In this document: piece after piece, positions 14,808 to 23,599 of the stretch | Layout of the letters: each line of letters begins with the position of its first letter | Position numbering within the stretch: position 1 is the first letter of the stretch | Made by a program: the position numbers and the translations under genes | Notes under the pieces: generated by a model | The model's database searches: none | What the model was told of the DNA's origin: nothing | What the model saw: only the letters and a program-made list of their open reading frames with translations | Assembly: GCA_949297575.1 (NCBI GenBank) | Contig: CASFTB010000005.1 | Span: 1 to 64,000, forward strand | Length of the DNA: 64,000 nucleotides | DNA from: an uncultured Bacillota bacterium | GTDB lineage: Bacteria; Bacillota; Clostridia; Christensenellales; Borkfalkiaceae | Direction of reading: 5' to 3'

Positions 14808-16205
14808 TCATTCCTCGGACACGCGCTCCTCAATGGGCACGAATTTTTGCCTGGGCGCCACCGCCTGGTAGCCGGGGCGGATGATCTTGCCGCCGTTGGT
14901 GATCTCCTCCATGCGGTGCGCAGACCACCCCGCGATGCGGGACACGGCAAAGAAGGGCGTGTACAGCTCGCGCGGCAGGTCGAGCATGTCGTACACGAAG
15001 CCGGAGTAGAAGTCGACGTTGGGCGCGACGCCCTTGTAGATCCTGCGTTTTTCGGCGATGAGCTCGGCCGCCGCCTGCGCGACGTACTTGCGCATCTCGT
15101 ATTCCTCTTCCTTGTGCTTTTCCACGGCGAGCTTCTCCGCGAACTGTTTGAGGATGTCCGCGCGCGGGTCGGAGAGGGAATACACCGCATGCCCCATGCC
15201 GTACACGAGGCCGCTGTGGTCGTATGCCTCCCTGTTGAGGATCTTCGCCACGTAGTCCTTGAGCTTGTCGCGGTCGAAGTCGGGCACGTGCTCCTTGATG
15301 TTGTCGAACATCTCGCACACCTTGATGTTCGCGCCGCCGTGCTTGGGGCCCTTCAGAGAGCCCAGAGACGCCGCCACGGAAGAATAGGTGTCCGTCCCCG
15401 AAGACGTCACCACGTGGGTGGTGAAGGTAGAGTTGTTGCCGCCGCCGTGTTCGGCGTGCAGCACGAGGCACAGGTCGAGCACGTGCGCTTCCAGCGCGGT
15501 GTACTTGCTGTCGTCGCGCAGCATGTAGAGGATGTTCTCTGCCGTCGAAAGTTCGGGGCGGGGCTTATGTATGAAGAGCGAGGCGTCCGAGTGGTAATAA
15601 CTGTACGCCTTCTGGCTGTACACGGCGAGCAGGGGGAACTGCGCGATGAGCTGCAGAGACTGCCGCAGCACGTTGCGCTTGGAGGCATCGTCGGGGCGGG
15701 GGTCGTAGGAGTACAGCGACAGCACGCACCGCGCCAGCATGTTCATCATGTCCTGCGAGGGCGCCTTCATGATGATGTCCCGCACGAAGGAGTTGGGCAG
15801 CTCGCGGAAGTCGGCGAGGATCTCGCAGAACCTGTTCAGCTGCGCCTGCGTGGGCAGGTGCCCGAACAGCAGGAGATAGGTCGCCTCTTCGAAGGCGAAC
15901 CTGCGCCCGTGCATCCCTTTTACGAGCTCGCGCACGTCTATGCCGCGGTAAAACAGCTGTCCGTCCACGGGGATCTTGTTGCCGTCCTCGTCCTTGCCGA
16001 AGGCGAGGATCTCCGAGATCTCCGTCAGCCCGCAGACGACGCCGTTGCCGTTGATGTCGCGCAGGCCCCGCTTTACGTCGTATTTTTCGTACAGTTTGGG
16101 GTTGATGATGTCGCTCTTGCTCGCCATCTTGGTGAGCTCTGCGATATCCTGCGAGTATTTCGTGTATTTTTTGATGATCTGATCGCGCAATTCGGGTATG
16201 TTCAT
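14808..16205 (-). CDS. gltA: Citrate synthase
   Basis: 465 residues of the citrate/2-methylcitrate synthase family, condensing acetyl-CoA with oxaloacetate. Catalytic residues are visible: LHAEHGGGNNSTF (first His), GPKHGGAN, GMGHAVYSLSDPR (second His) and NVDFYSGF (Asp). An N-terminal extension (about 60 residues) is typical of the clostridial branch. AAAGGAGG precedes ATG 16205 by 9 bases. It is monocistronic with its own promoter and terminator. In an anaerobe it most likely feeds glutamate synthesis. It lies within the block that splits the hydrogenase locus. Confidence 0.93.
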   Translation of the reverse strand: MNIPELRDQIIKKYTKYSQDIAELTKMASKSDIINPKLYEKYDVKRGLRDINGNGVVCGLTEISEILAFGKDEDGNKIPVDGQLFYRGIDVRELVKGMHGRRFAFEEATYLLLFGHLPTQAQLNRFCEILADFRELPNSFVRDIIMKAPSQDMMNMLARCVLSLYSYDPRPDDASKRNVLRQSLQLIAQFPLLAVYSQKAYSYYHSDASLFIHKPRPELSTAENILYMLRDDSKYTALEAHVLDLCLVLHAEHGGGNNSTFTTHVVTSSGTDTYSSVAASLGSLKGPKHGGANIKVCEMFDNIKEHVPDFDRDKLKDYVAKILNREAYDHSGLVYGMGHAVYSLSDPRADILKQFAEKLAVEKHKEEEYEMRKYVAQAAAELIAEKRRIYKGVAPNVDFYSGFVYDMLDLPRELYTPFFAVSRIAGWSAHRMEEITNGGKIIRPGYQAVAPRQKFVPIEERVSEE

Positions 16206-16289
16206 GCGGTGCAGTCCTCCTTTTTCCGTGCCGGCGGCAGGCGCGCGGGTGCATCCCAGCCGCCGCGGTCATACGGGAAACTTTTGTTA

Positions 16290-16318
16290 ATTATAACACA
16301 AAAGGGAAAATAAGTCAA
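16290..16318 (-). promoter_or_regulatory. Sigma-A promoter of citrate synthase
   Basis: On the minus strand: TTGACT (16318-16313), 17-base spacer, perfect TATAAT (16295-16290). Confidence 0.85.
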
Positions 16319-16410
16319 GCGGGGCGCGGGGAGGCGCGCGCTCCGCCCTCCGCGGGGGACGTAAAGGAAAAAATGTTTGGATTTTTCTTAAAATTGAATG
16401 TTCATATCTA

Positions 16411-16439
16411 TTGAAAAAAGTTGCGCGGTATGATAAAAT
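16411..16439 (+). promoter_or_regulatory. Sigma-A promoter of the hydrogenase operon
   Basis: TTGAAA (16411-16416), 17-base spacer, TAAAAT (16434-16439). It drives hndA through hndD. Confidence 0.8.
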
Positions 16440-16494
16440 AGTTATATTGAATCAACAGCGGGCATGCCCCGCAAACACTTCGGAGGTAGGTTCA

Positions 16495-16995
16495 TTGGCT
16501 AAGAAGATCGACGTCCCTTTTAACGGGACGAAGGAACAGGAGGAAAAGCTGCGCGCGGCGCTGAAACAGCTGCGCGTCGAGCACGGCGGGCAGGGCCTCA
16601 TGATCGCCGCCCTGCAAAAGGCGCAGGATATCTACGGGTATCTCCCCGCGCCCGTACAGCAGATGATCGCGGACGAGTTGGGCGTCTCCCTCGCGGAGGT
16701 ATACGGCGTCGCCACGTTCTATGCACAGTTTTCGCTGTACCCCAAGGGGCAGTACAAGATCGGCGTGTGCCTGGGCACCGCCTGCTACGTCAAGGGCTCG
16801 GGCGACGTGTACAAAAAGCTGTGCGAGACCCTGCACATCGAGGGCGGGCAGTGCACGGACGACCAGAAGTTTTCACTGGACGCCACCCGCTGCATCGGCT
16901 GCTGCGGCCTCGCGCCCGTCATGACCGTCAACGACGACGTGTACGGCAAGGTCACACCCGAAGAGATAGACGGCATCCTCGCAAAGTACAACTGA
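16495..16995 (+). CDS. hndA: NuoE/HndA-like [2Fe-2S] subunit of the NAD(P)-linked [FeFe]-hydrogenase
   Basis: 166 residues with a helical N-terminus and a thioredoxin-like [2Fe-2S] domain: CLGTACYVKG (two Cys, x4 spacing) and CIGCCGLAP (two Cys, x3 spacing). It passes electrons between NADH oxidation and the hydrogenase core. The start is TTG 16495, chosen because GGAGGT lies seven bases before it and the protein then begins MAKKIDVPF, a normal length. An upstream ATG in frame would overlap the promoter. First gene of a five-gene operon with tight spacing. Confidence 0.93.
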   Translation: MAKKIDVPFNGTKEQEEKLRAALKQLRVEHGGQGLMIAALQKAQDIYGYLPAPVQQMIADELGVSLAEVYGVATFYAQFSLYPKGQYKIGVCLGTACYVKGSGDVYKKLCETLHIEGGQCTDDQKFSLDATRCIGCCGLAPVMTVNDDVYGKVTPEEIDGILAKYN

Positions 16996-16996
16996 G

Positions 16997-17551
16997 ATGC
17001 GCGAGCTCGCTTTGAACGTCCTCGATATTTCCGAAAATTCTCTCTCCGCCGGCGCCAGACTGGTCACGCTCGAGCTGGAGGCGGATTTCGGGAAGGACCG
17101 GATGCGCATCACCATCGAGGACGACGGCTGCGGCATGGACGAGGAGATGCTCGCCCGCGTGACCGATCCCTTCACCACCACGCGCACGACGCGCAAGGTG
17201 GGCATGGGGCTGCCCCTCTTCAAATATTCGGCAGAGAGCGCCGGCGGCAGCTTTTCCATCTCTTCGCAAAAGGGGAAGGGGACGCGCGTGAGTGCGGAAT
17301 ATCAGATCGGCCATGTCGACCGCATGCCGCTGGGCGACTTCGGCGGCGTGGTCCTGCAGCTCGTCACCATGAACCCTTCAGTGGACTTCCTCGTCCGCGT
17401 CCGCACGGACGGCGGGGAGGGCACGCTGGATACGCGCGAACTGCGCGGGATATTGGGGGAAGACATCCCTCTCGGCGCACCCGAGGTGCGCGCCTTCCTG
17501 AAAGAATACATTCAGGAGAATTTAGTCAGCTTATACGGAGGTAGGTTATGA
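16997..17551 (+). CDS. Stand-alone GHKL ATPase of the hydrogenase operon
   Basis: 184 residues. A histidine-kinase-type ATPase domain without a dimerisation/phospho-acceptor domain: N-box region NVLDISENSLSAGA (about 7-20), G1 DDGCGMDEE, F-box DPFTTTR and G2 KVGMGLPLF. The C-terminal 70 residues are unique. Proteins of this kind sit regularly between the HndA and HndB genes in Clostridia and are presumed regulators; no activity is established. It begins one base after the hndA stop and overlaps the hndB start by four bases. Confidence 0.82.
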   Translation: MRELALNVLDISENSLSAGARLVTLELEADFGKDRMRITIEDDGCGMDEEMLARVTDPFTTTRTTRKVGMGLPLFKYSAESAGGSFSISSQKGKGTRVSAEYQIGHVDRMPLGDFGGVVLQLVTMNPSVDFLVRVRTDGGEGTLDTRELRGILGEDIPLGAPEVRAFLKEYIQENLVSLYGGRL

Positions 17552-17913
17552 AAAGTTTGGAAGAACTCAGGGCGCTGCGCGAAAAGATGAAATCGCAGAT
17601 CGACAACCGCAGCGTCGCGAGTACGGACGAGACGGTCATCAAGGTCGGCATGGCGACCTGCGGCATCGCCGCGGGGGCGCGCCCCGTCCTCGATGCGCTG
17701 CTCGACGAGGCGGATAAGCGCCAGCTGCACAACGTCAGCATTTCGCAGACGGGCTGCATCGGCATGTGCCGCCTCGAGCCCATCGTCGAGGTGTTTCAGG
17801 AGGGGCAGAAGTATACATACATCCTGATGACTCCCGAAAAGGCGCGCAAGGTCGTCGTCGACCACATCGTCAACGGCAACCCGGTCAAAGAGTACCTGAT
17901 CGGCGAGCAGTAA
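17548..17913 (+). CDS. hndB: HndB-like small thioredoxin-fold ferredoxin
   Basis: 121 residues. Cys-containing VGMATCGIAAGARPV and TGCIGMCRLEP correspond to the [2Fe-2S] thioredoxin-like fold seen in HndB and in the N-terminus of NuoF-like subunits. The second cysteine of the first pair is not at the usual position, as in other HndB proteins. It takes part in electron transfer in the hydrogenase complex. The ATG is embedded in the stop of the preceding gene (ATGA), preceded by GGAGGTAGGTT. Confidence 0.85.
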   Translation: MKSLEELRALREKMKSQIDNRSVASTDETVIKVGMATCGIAAGARPVLDALLDEADKRQLHNVSISQTGCIGMCRLEPIVEVFQEGQKYTYILMTPEKARKVVVDHIVNGNPVKEYLIGEQ

Positions 17914-17928
17914 AGGGAGGCAGGAAGC

Positions 17929-19719
17929 ATGTTCAGATCGCACATTCTCGTTTGCGGCGGTACGGGCTGTACCTCCGGCAATTCCATCAAGATCTACGAG
18001 GCGCTCGTGCACCGCATCTATAAAGAGGGGCTGGAAAAGGAAGTGCACGTCACGCAGACGGGCTGCTTCGGCCTGTGCGCCTACGGCCCCATCATGATCG
18101 TCTATCCCGAGGGCGCCTTCTATTCGCAGGTGAAGGTAGAAGACGTCGACGAGATCGTCGACGAGCACATCATCAAGGGGCGCATCGTCACCCGCCTGCT
18201 GTATAAGGAGACGGTCGCAGACGACGGCTCCATCAAGGCGCTCAACGAGACCAACTTCTATAAAAAGCAGTGCCGCGTGGCGCTGCGCAACTGCGGCGTC
18301 ATCAACCCCGAAAAGATCGAGGAGTACATCGCCTACGACGGCTACGAGGCGCTGGGCAAAGTGCTCACCGAAATGACCCCGCAGGACGTCATCGACGTCA
18401 TCTTGAAATCCGGCCTGCGCGGCCGCGGCGGCGCGGGCTTCCCCACGGGCAGGAAGTGGCAGTTCGCCAAAAATTCCCCCGGCAAAAAGAAGTATGTCTG
18501 CTGCAACGCCGACGAGGGCGACCCCGGCGCGTTCATGGACCGCTCCATTCTGGAGGGCGACCCGCACGCCGTCATCGAGGCGATGGCGATCGCCGCGTAC
18601 GCCATCGGCTCCGACCAGGGCTACATCTACGTCCGCGCGGAGTACCCCATCGCGGTGCAGCGCCTGACCATCGCCATCAGGCAGGCGCGCGAATACGGCC
18701 TGCTCGGCAAAAACATCTTCGGCACCGGCTTTAACTTCGACCTCGACATCCGCCTCGGCGCGGGCGCCTTCGTGTGCGGCGAGGAGACGGCGCTGATGAC
18801 CTCCATCGAGGGCAACCGCGGCGAGCCGCGCCCCCGTCCTCCGTTCCCGGCGGTCAAGGGTTTGTTCGGCAAGCCGACCATCCTCAACAACGTCGAAACG
18901 TACGCGAACATCCCGCAGATCATCCTGAAAGGCGCCGACTGGTTCGCCTCCATGGGCACCGAAAAGAGCCGCGGCACCAAGGTGTTCGCGCTGGGCGGCA
19001 AGATCCACAACACCGGCCTGGTCGAGATCCCGATGGGCACCACCATGCGCGAGATCATCTACGACATCGGCGGCGGCTGCCCGAACGGCAAAAAATTCAA
19101 GGCGGCGCAGACGGGCGGCCCCTCCGGCGGCTGTATCCCCGCGCACCTCATCGATACCCCCATCGATTACGACAATCTGCTCGCCATCGGCTCCATGATG
19201 GGCTCGGGCGGCCTCATCGTCATGGACGAGGACAACTGCATGGTCGACATCGCCAAGTTCTTCCTCGAATTCACCGTAGACGAGAGCTGCGGAAAGTGCA
19301 CTGCCTGCCGCATCGGCACAAAGCGCCTGTACGAGATGCTTTGCAAGGTCACCGACGGCACAGCGACGATGGAGGACCTCGACAAGATGGAGGAGCTGTG
19401 CTACTACATCAAGGAGAACTCCCTCTGCGGCCTGGGGCAGACGGCGCCCAACCCCGTGCTCTCCACGCTGCATTACTTCCGCGACGAGTACGAAGCGCAC
19501 GTGCGCGACAAGCGCTGCCCCGCGGGCGTGTGCAAGAAGCTGCTGCGCTATGAGATCGTCGCCGACAAGTGCAAGGGCTGCACGCTGTGCGCGCGCAACT
19601 GCCCCGTCGGCGCCATCACCGGCAACGTCAAGGAGCCGCACGTCATCGACCCCGAAAAGTGCATCAAGTGCGGCGTGTGCATGGAAAAATGCCGCTTCGG
19701 CGCGGTCATCAAGGCATAA
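17929..19719 (+). CDS. hndC: NuoF/HndC-like NADH-binding diaphorase subunit
   Basis: 596 residues. Order: thioredoxin-like [2Fe-2S] domain (C9, C14, TGCFGLC near 45-50), NADH/FMN domain with GRGGAGFPTGRKW (about 165-177) and CNADEGDPGAFMDR, SLBB domain, the [4Fe-4S] site SCGKCTACRIG (about 446), and a C-terminal 2[4Fe-4S] ferredoxin (CKGCTLCARNCP, CIKCGVCMEKC, about 548-590). This is the flavin subunit that couples NAD(P)H to the hydrogenase, and in many Clostridia carries out flavin-based bifurcation. GGGAGGCAGGAAGC precedes ATG 17929. Confidence 0.95.
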   Translation: MFRSHILVCGGTGCTSGNSIKIYEALVHRIYKEGLEKEVHVTQTGCFGLCAYGPIMIVYPEGAFYSQVKVEDVDEIVDEHIIKGRIVTRLLYKETVADDGSIKALNETNFYKKQCRVALRNCGVINPEKIEEYIAYDGYEALGKVLTEMTPQDVIDVILKSGLRGRGGAGFPTGRKWQFAKNSPGKKKYVCCNADEGDPGAFMDRSILEGDPHAVIEAMAIAAYAIGSDQGYIYVRAEYPIAVQRLTIAIRQAREYGLLGKNIFGTGFNFDLDIRLGAGAFVCGEETALMTSIEGNRGEPRPRPPFPAVKGLFGKPTILNNVETYANIPQIILKGADWFASMGTEKSRGTKVFALGGKIHNTGLVEIPMGTTMREIIYDIGGGCPNGKKFKAAQTGGPSGGCIPAHLIDTPIDYDNLLAIGSMMGSGGLIVMDEDNCMVDIAKFFLEFTVDESCGKCTACRIGTKRLYEMLCKVTDGTATMEDLDKMEELCYYIKENSLCGLGQTAPNPVLSTLHYFRDEYEAHVRDKRCPAGVCKKLLRYEIVADKCKGCTLCARNCPVGAITGNVKEPHVIDPEKCIKCGVCMEKCRFGAVIKA

Positions 19720-19734
19720 GGGGGAAAAAAGACA

Positions 19735-21468
19735 ATGATACATCTGAAAATAAACAATATTCCCGTAGAGGTCAAGGAGGGGAGCACCATCCTCGAGGCC
19801 GCCAGGGTCGCGGGCATCAACATCCCCACCCTCTGCTATCTGAAGGACATCAACGAGATCGGCGCCTGTCGCGTCTGCGTGGTCGAGGTCAAGGGGGCGC
19901 GCTCTCTCGTCGCCGCCTGCGTGTACCCCGTAAACGAGGGCATGGAGGTATTCACGAATACCGAAAAGGTGCGCAAGTCCCGCAAGACCACCCTCGAACT
20001 TCTCCTTTCCGACCATAAAAAGGAGTGCCTCTCCTGCGTCCGCTCCACCAACTGCGAACTGCAAAAGCTCTCTTTGGAATACGGCTGCGACGAAAACCGC
20101 TTCAAGGGCGCGCGGAGCGAGTATGAGGAGGACAGTTCCACCGCCTACCTCGTGCGCGACAACGAAAAGTGCATCCTCTGCCGCCGCTGCGTCGCGGTGT
20201 GCAAAAAGGTGCAGGAGGTCGCCGTCATCGCGCCCGCCCGCCGCGGCTTCAACACGCACATCGCCTGCGCGTTCGAATCCGACCTCGCAGACGCGCCCTG
20301 CGTCGCCTGCGGCCAGTGCGTGGCGGTCTGCCCCACGGGGGCTCTCCACGAGCGCGAGGAGATCGACAACGTGCGCGACGCCATCAACGACCCCGAAAAG
20401 GTGGTCATCGTGGCGGCGGCTCCCGCCGTGCGCGCGGCCATCGGCGAAGAGTTCGGCTATCCCATCGGCACCAACACCGAGGGCAAGATGTTCACCGCCA
20501 TGCGCATGCTCGGCTTCGACAAGGTGTTCGACGTCAACTTCGGCGCCGACCTCACCATCATGGAGGAGGCAAACGAGCTCATCCACCGCGTCAAGGAGGG
20601 CGGCACGCTGCCCATGTTCACGAGCTGCTCCCCGGGCTGGATCCGCTACGTTGAATACTACTATCCCGAACTCATCCCCAACCTTTCCTCCTGCAAGTCG
20701 CCCATGCAGATGTTCGGCGCGACGGTCAAGACCTATTGGGCGCAGAAGGAGGGGATCGACCCGAAAAACATCTACGTCGTCGGCGTCATGCCCTGCACGG
20801 CGAAGAAGTTCGAGCGCACGCGCGACCATGAAAGCGCGAGCGGCTATCCCGACATCGACGCGGTGCTCACCACCCGCGAGCTGGCGAAGATGATCAAGAA
20901 CGCAGGCATCCTCTACAACGAACTGCCCGACGGCACCTTCGACGATCCTCTCGGCGAGTTCACGGGCGCGGGCGTCATCTTCGGCGCCACGGGCGGCGTC
21001 ATGGAAGCGGCACTGCGCACCGCGGCGGAAGAGATCACCGGCAAGCCGCTGGATACGCTCGAGTTCAAAGAAGTGCGCGGCATCAAGGGCATCAAAGAGG
21101 CGGAATACGACCTCGGCGGGCTCAAAGTCAAGGTCGCCGTCGCCTCCGGCCTTACCAACGCCAAAGAGCTGTGCGAGAAGATCAAAAAGGGCGAGTGCGA
21201 CTATACCTTCGTGGAAGTGATGTGCTGCCCGGGCGGCTGCGTCAACGGCGGCGGCCAGCCCATCCAGAGCGCATACACCCGCAGGCAGGTCGACCTGCGT
21301 TCCAAGCGCGCCAAGGCCTTGTACGACGAGGACAAGAAGTCCGGCATCCGCAAGAGCCACGAGAACCCCGCCATCCGCAAGCTGTATGAAGATTTCTTCA
21401 TCGAGCCCGGTTCGCACAAGGCGCACGAGATCCTGCATACGAGCTATGTAGACAGGAAGCACAAATAA
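19735..21468 (+). CDS. hndD: HndD-type [FeFe]-hydrogenase catalytic subunit
   Basis: 577 residues. Domains in order: N-terminal [2Fe-2S] ferredoxin (CYLKDINEIGACRVCVVE, about 35-52), a His-ligated [4Fe-4S] segment (HKKECLSCVRSTNCELQ), 2[4Fe-4S] ferredoxin (CILCRRCVAVCK, CVACGQCVAVCP), and the H-cluster domain with P1 FTSCSPGW (about 293), P2 MPCTAKKFE (about 352) and P3 CCPGGCVNGGG (about 496). The Ser in P1 is a variant I associate with the multimeric NAD-linked enzymes. Produces or consumes H2 with electrons from the Hnd diaphorase. Last gene of the operon, followed by a strong terminator. Maturases HydE/F/G are not in the window. Confidence 0.96.
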   Translation: MIHLKINNIPVEVKEGSTILEAARVAGINIPTLCYLKDINEIGACRVCVVEVKGARSLVAACVYPVNEGMEVFTNTEKVRKSRKTTLELLLSDHKKECLSCVRSTNCELQKLSLEYGCDENRFKGARSEYEEDSSTAYLVRDNEKCILCRRCVAVCKKVQEVAVIAPARRGFNTHIACAFESDLADAPCVACGQCVAVCPTGALHEREEIDNVRDAINDPEKVVIVAAAPAVRAAIGEEFGYPIGTNTEGKMFTAMRMLGFDKVFDVNFGADLTIMEEANELIHRVKEGGTLPMFTSCSPGWIRYVEYYYPELIPNLSSCKSPMQMFGATVKTYWAQKEGIDPKNIYVVGVMPCTAKKFERTRDHESASGYPDIDAVLTTRELAKMIKNAGILYNELPDGTFDDPLGEFTGAGVIFGATGGVMEAALRTAAEEITGKPLDTLEFKEVRGIKGIKEAEYDLGGLKVKVAVASGLTNAKELCEKIKKGECDYTFVEVMCCPGGCVNGGGQPIQSAYTRRQVDLRSKRAKALYDEDKKSGIRKSHENPAIRKLYEDFFIEPGSHKAHEILHTSYVDRKHK

Positions 21469-21497
21469 AAAAGTTCTGCGCCGTCCGCGGCGCGGGC

Positions 21498-21532
21498 GGC
21501 GGGCGCAGACAGCTGCGCCCGCCGTAATTTTT
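21498..21532 (+). terminator. Terminator of the hydrogenase operon
   Basis: An 11-bp stem (21498-21508 with 21513-21523), loop ACAG, then GTAATTTTT. Confidence 0.85.
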
Positions 21533-21578
21533 CCGCACCCGCTTTTGGTGCGGAACGGAAGTCATTCGGAGGTCAAAG

Positions 21579-22103
21579 ATGAAAAACTGCACTTCCTGCG
21601 GCGCGCCCCTGGAGGACGGCTATACCTTCTGCCCCCACTGCGGTGCGAGCTGTTCGCACGGCGCGGGCGGGGAAGGGGAGAAGAAGTGCCCGAAATGCGG
21701 CGCGCCCGTCAGAGGGGGATATACCTTCTGCATCAGCTGCGGGGCGAGCCTGCACGGCCATGCGGAAGGCGATCTCTTTGCAGGGGCCGCTCCGCCTCCG
21801 GCCGATCCCTTCGGCGGCCGGGCGGCTCCGCCCGCGGCAAACTATAGCCCGCCCGCGCGGCAAAAGCCGATAAACATCGCCGGCATCGCGGGGCTTGCCG
21901 TCGGCATCGTCGCTTGCTTTTTTCTGATCTTTCCCGTGATAAACATCCTTCTGTCCTTCACCGGGCTGGCCGCCTCGGGCGTCGGCATGAGCAAGCGGCG
22001 CGTCCGCAGGCTGAACGGCTTTGCGATCGCCGGGCTCGTCGTCGGCCTCTCGGCGCTGTCCTTTGCCGCGCTCGACACGCTCTTATTCTTTTTACAGTTT
22101 TAG
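21579..22103 (+). CDS. Double zinc-ribbon membrane protein (DUF4190-like)
   Basis: 174 residues. Two N-terminal zinc ribbons (CTSCGAPL..FCPHCGA and CPKCGAPV..FCISCGA), a Pro/Ala-rich linker (about 65-88) and two transmembrane helices with the DUF4190 pattern (INIAGIAGLAVGIVACFFLIF, FAIAGLVVGLSALSFAAL). Function unknown; such proteins are common in Clostridia and sit in the membrane with the ribbons cytoplasmic. GGAGGTCAAAG precedes ATG 21579. Tandem with a similar gene at 22220. Confidence 0.75.
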   Translation: MKNCTSCGAPLEDGYTFCPHCGASCSHGAGGEGEKKCPKCGAPVRGGYTFCISCGASLHGHAEGDLFAGAAPPPADPFGGRAAPPAANYSPPARQKPINIAGIAGLAVGIVACFFLIFPVINILLSFTGLAASGVGMSKRRVRRLNGFAIAGLVVGLSALSFAALDTLLFFLQF

Positions 22104-22219
22104 GAAAAAAATTCCCTGCTCTGTGCCGCCCGCGGCGGCAGGGTAAGAATACAGCGGGCGGCGTGCATGTATGCGCATGTGAGCGGGCGCGCATCGGACG
22201 TCGTTCCCGGAGGAAAAGG

Positions 22220-22669
22220 ATGTATTGTCGGAAATGCGAAAAGGAATTGCCGGACGGCGCGGCGTATTGCCCGCGCTGCGGTACGCCCGTAAACGGCATA
22301 CCGGCGGCGCAGGAGCCGCCCTCGCCGTGTGCGGAAAAACTGCCTCGGAACGGCTTTGCGATCGCCTGCTTCGCGCTGGCGCTGTTCTCGCTGCTCTCGC
22401 TCGCGGAGTTCGCCCTGTTTGCCTGGCGCATGGGGGAGATCTACGCGTCGGGCGCTGCGGGATGGGATGGCCTCTTTATGGTCATTCTCGGCGGCATCGG
22501 GCTGACGTTCTCCTTCACCTCTTTCTTTGCGGCAGCTGCGCTGGCGCTGGCACTGGGCGTGGTCGGGCTCGTCGTTCGGAAAACGCGGCGCGCGAATTGG
22601 TTCGCCGTGGCCGGGCTCGCCATCGTCGCAGCCGCCGTCGCGGTGCCGATCGTTTTGGCTGCCCTGTGA
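22220..22669 (+). CDS. Zinc-ribbon membrane protein (DUF4190-like), tandem relative
   Basis: 149 residues. One zinc ribbon (CRKCEKEL..YCPRCGTPV), a short linker and three to four transmembrane helices, ending in the same NWFAVAGLAIV type repeat as its neighbour. Shares the NGFAIA motif with the preceding protein, suggesting duplication and divergence. GGAGGAAAAGG precedes ATG 22220. Function unknown. Confidence 0.72.
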   Translation: MYCRKCEKELPDGAAYCPRCGTPVNGIPAAQEPPSPCAEKLPRNGFAIACFALALFSLLSLAEFALFAWRMGEIYASGAAGWDGLFMVILGGIGLTFSFTSFFAAAALALALGVVGLVVRKTRRANWFAVAGLAIVAAAVAVPIVLAAL

Positions 22670-22690
22670 GGGGCCGCATGCGGGCAAAAG

Positions 22691-22720
22691 AAAAACAGGC
22701 AGTGTTCCTGCCTGTTTTTC
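22691..22720. terminator. Bidirectional terminator
   Basis: A 12-bp stem (22691-22702 with 22708-22719) whose arms end in A5 and T5, placed between convergent genes. Confidence 0.85.
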
Positions 22721-22740
22721 TTTTGCCGCCCGGAAGCGTT

Positions 22741-23598
22741 TCAGCGCTCGAAGGCGACGCGGATGTCTCCCATGTCCGTCCTCAGGGTCAGCTTTCTGCT
22801 CCCGCCCGAAGAATCGGATACGTTGGCCTCGCCCAACTCCGCCGAAACGTGTACGGTATAATCGCCCTGCGCGCCCGCAAAGGCGCTGTCGGTCGCCTCG
22901 ATGTTGCCGACCCCGGACGTCAGCGCGATTTCCTGTGCGTCGATCGTTCCGCCGCGCATGGAGATGTTTCCGAAGCCGGCAGATGCCGTTATTTCTTTTG
23001 CCGAAAGGGCACCGATCAGTTCAATGTCGCCGTTGTCCGTCTGGAAAGAAGCAGTTCCCCCGACCGCCATTTCGCCGCTCACAGAAATTTTGCCGTTGTC
23101 CGAACGCAGGGAGAGGGAGGGGAGCGCTTCGCCGCCGGCCTCCAAAGAGATGCTGCCGTTTTGTGCATACAGGTCGAGCGCAATGTTCTGCCCCGCGGGC
23201 AGTACGATGTTCACCGCGGGCGATGCGCCGAGGCTCCATTGGAAGAAGTTCTTTTCCCATTCGACGCTCTCGACGATCGCGAGCGAACCGTCCTTTTCGG
23301 AGATCTCGACGGCCGCGGCTTCCTCGCCCCGTTCGTTCAGCTGCACGGGGTAGTCGATGTGTACGGTCTCCGCCGTTTCGGAATATTTGACGGCGATCCC
23401 GGCATTGGAATATTCGACGTGCACCGAAGTCACGGCGCCCTCCGCCTCGTACGCCCGCACGTCGTAGCGCACCGTGCTCAGGCGGGAAAAGTCCCACCCC
23501 GCGGCGGACATGCCGGCAATGAACACCGCCAGTCCCGCGACGAGCAGCAGCGCGCCGAGGATGAGAAAGACCTTTGTAAACGTCCCTTTCTTTGCCAT
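22741..23598 (-). CDS. DUF4097-family beta-helical envelope protein
   Basis: 285 residues. One N-terminal transmembrane anchor (FLILGALLLVAGLAVFIAGM, about 11-30), then repeating beta strands of DUF4097 type with recurring D-N-G and G-x-I motifs (LRSDNGKISVSG, FQTDNGDIELIG, SAGFGNISMRG, TSGVGNIEAT, RTDMGDIRVAF). It is exported and held at the membrane. Last gene of the PadR-DUF1700-DUF4097 operon. Such operons respond to envelope stress in Firmicutes; this is family knowledge, not shown here. GGAGGCGTACTGAC precedes ATG 23598. Confidence 0.85.
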   Translation of the reverse strand: MAKKGTFTKVFLILGALLLVAGLAVFIAGMSAAGWDFSRLSTVRYDVRAYEAEGAVTSVHVEYSNAGIAVKYSETAETVHIDYPVQLNERGEEAAAVEISEKDGSLAIVESVEWEKNFFQWSLGASPAVNIVLPAGQNIALDLYAQNGSISLEAGGEALPSLSLRSDNGKISVSGEMAVGGTASFQTDNGDIELIGALSAKEITASAGFGNISMRGGTIDAQEIALTSGVGNIEATDSAFAGAQGDYTVHVSAELGEANVSDSSGGSRKLTLRTDMGDIRVAFER

Positions 23599-23599
23599 G

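Noticed and set aside
17512..21462. A 1316-codon open frame on the minus strand
   Set aside because: It is the antisense shadow of hndB-hndC-hndD, whose domains are unambiguous. High GC at third positions leaves long open frames on the opposite strand; the translated shadow is His/Asp/Arg/Leu-rich with no domain.
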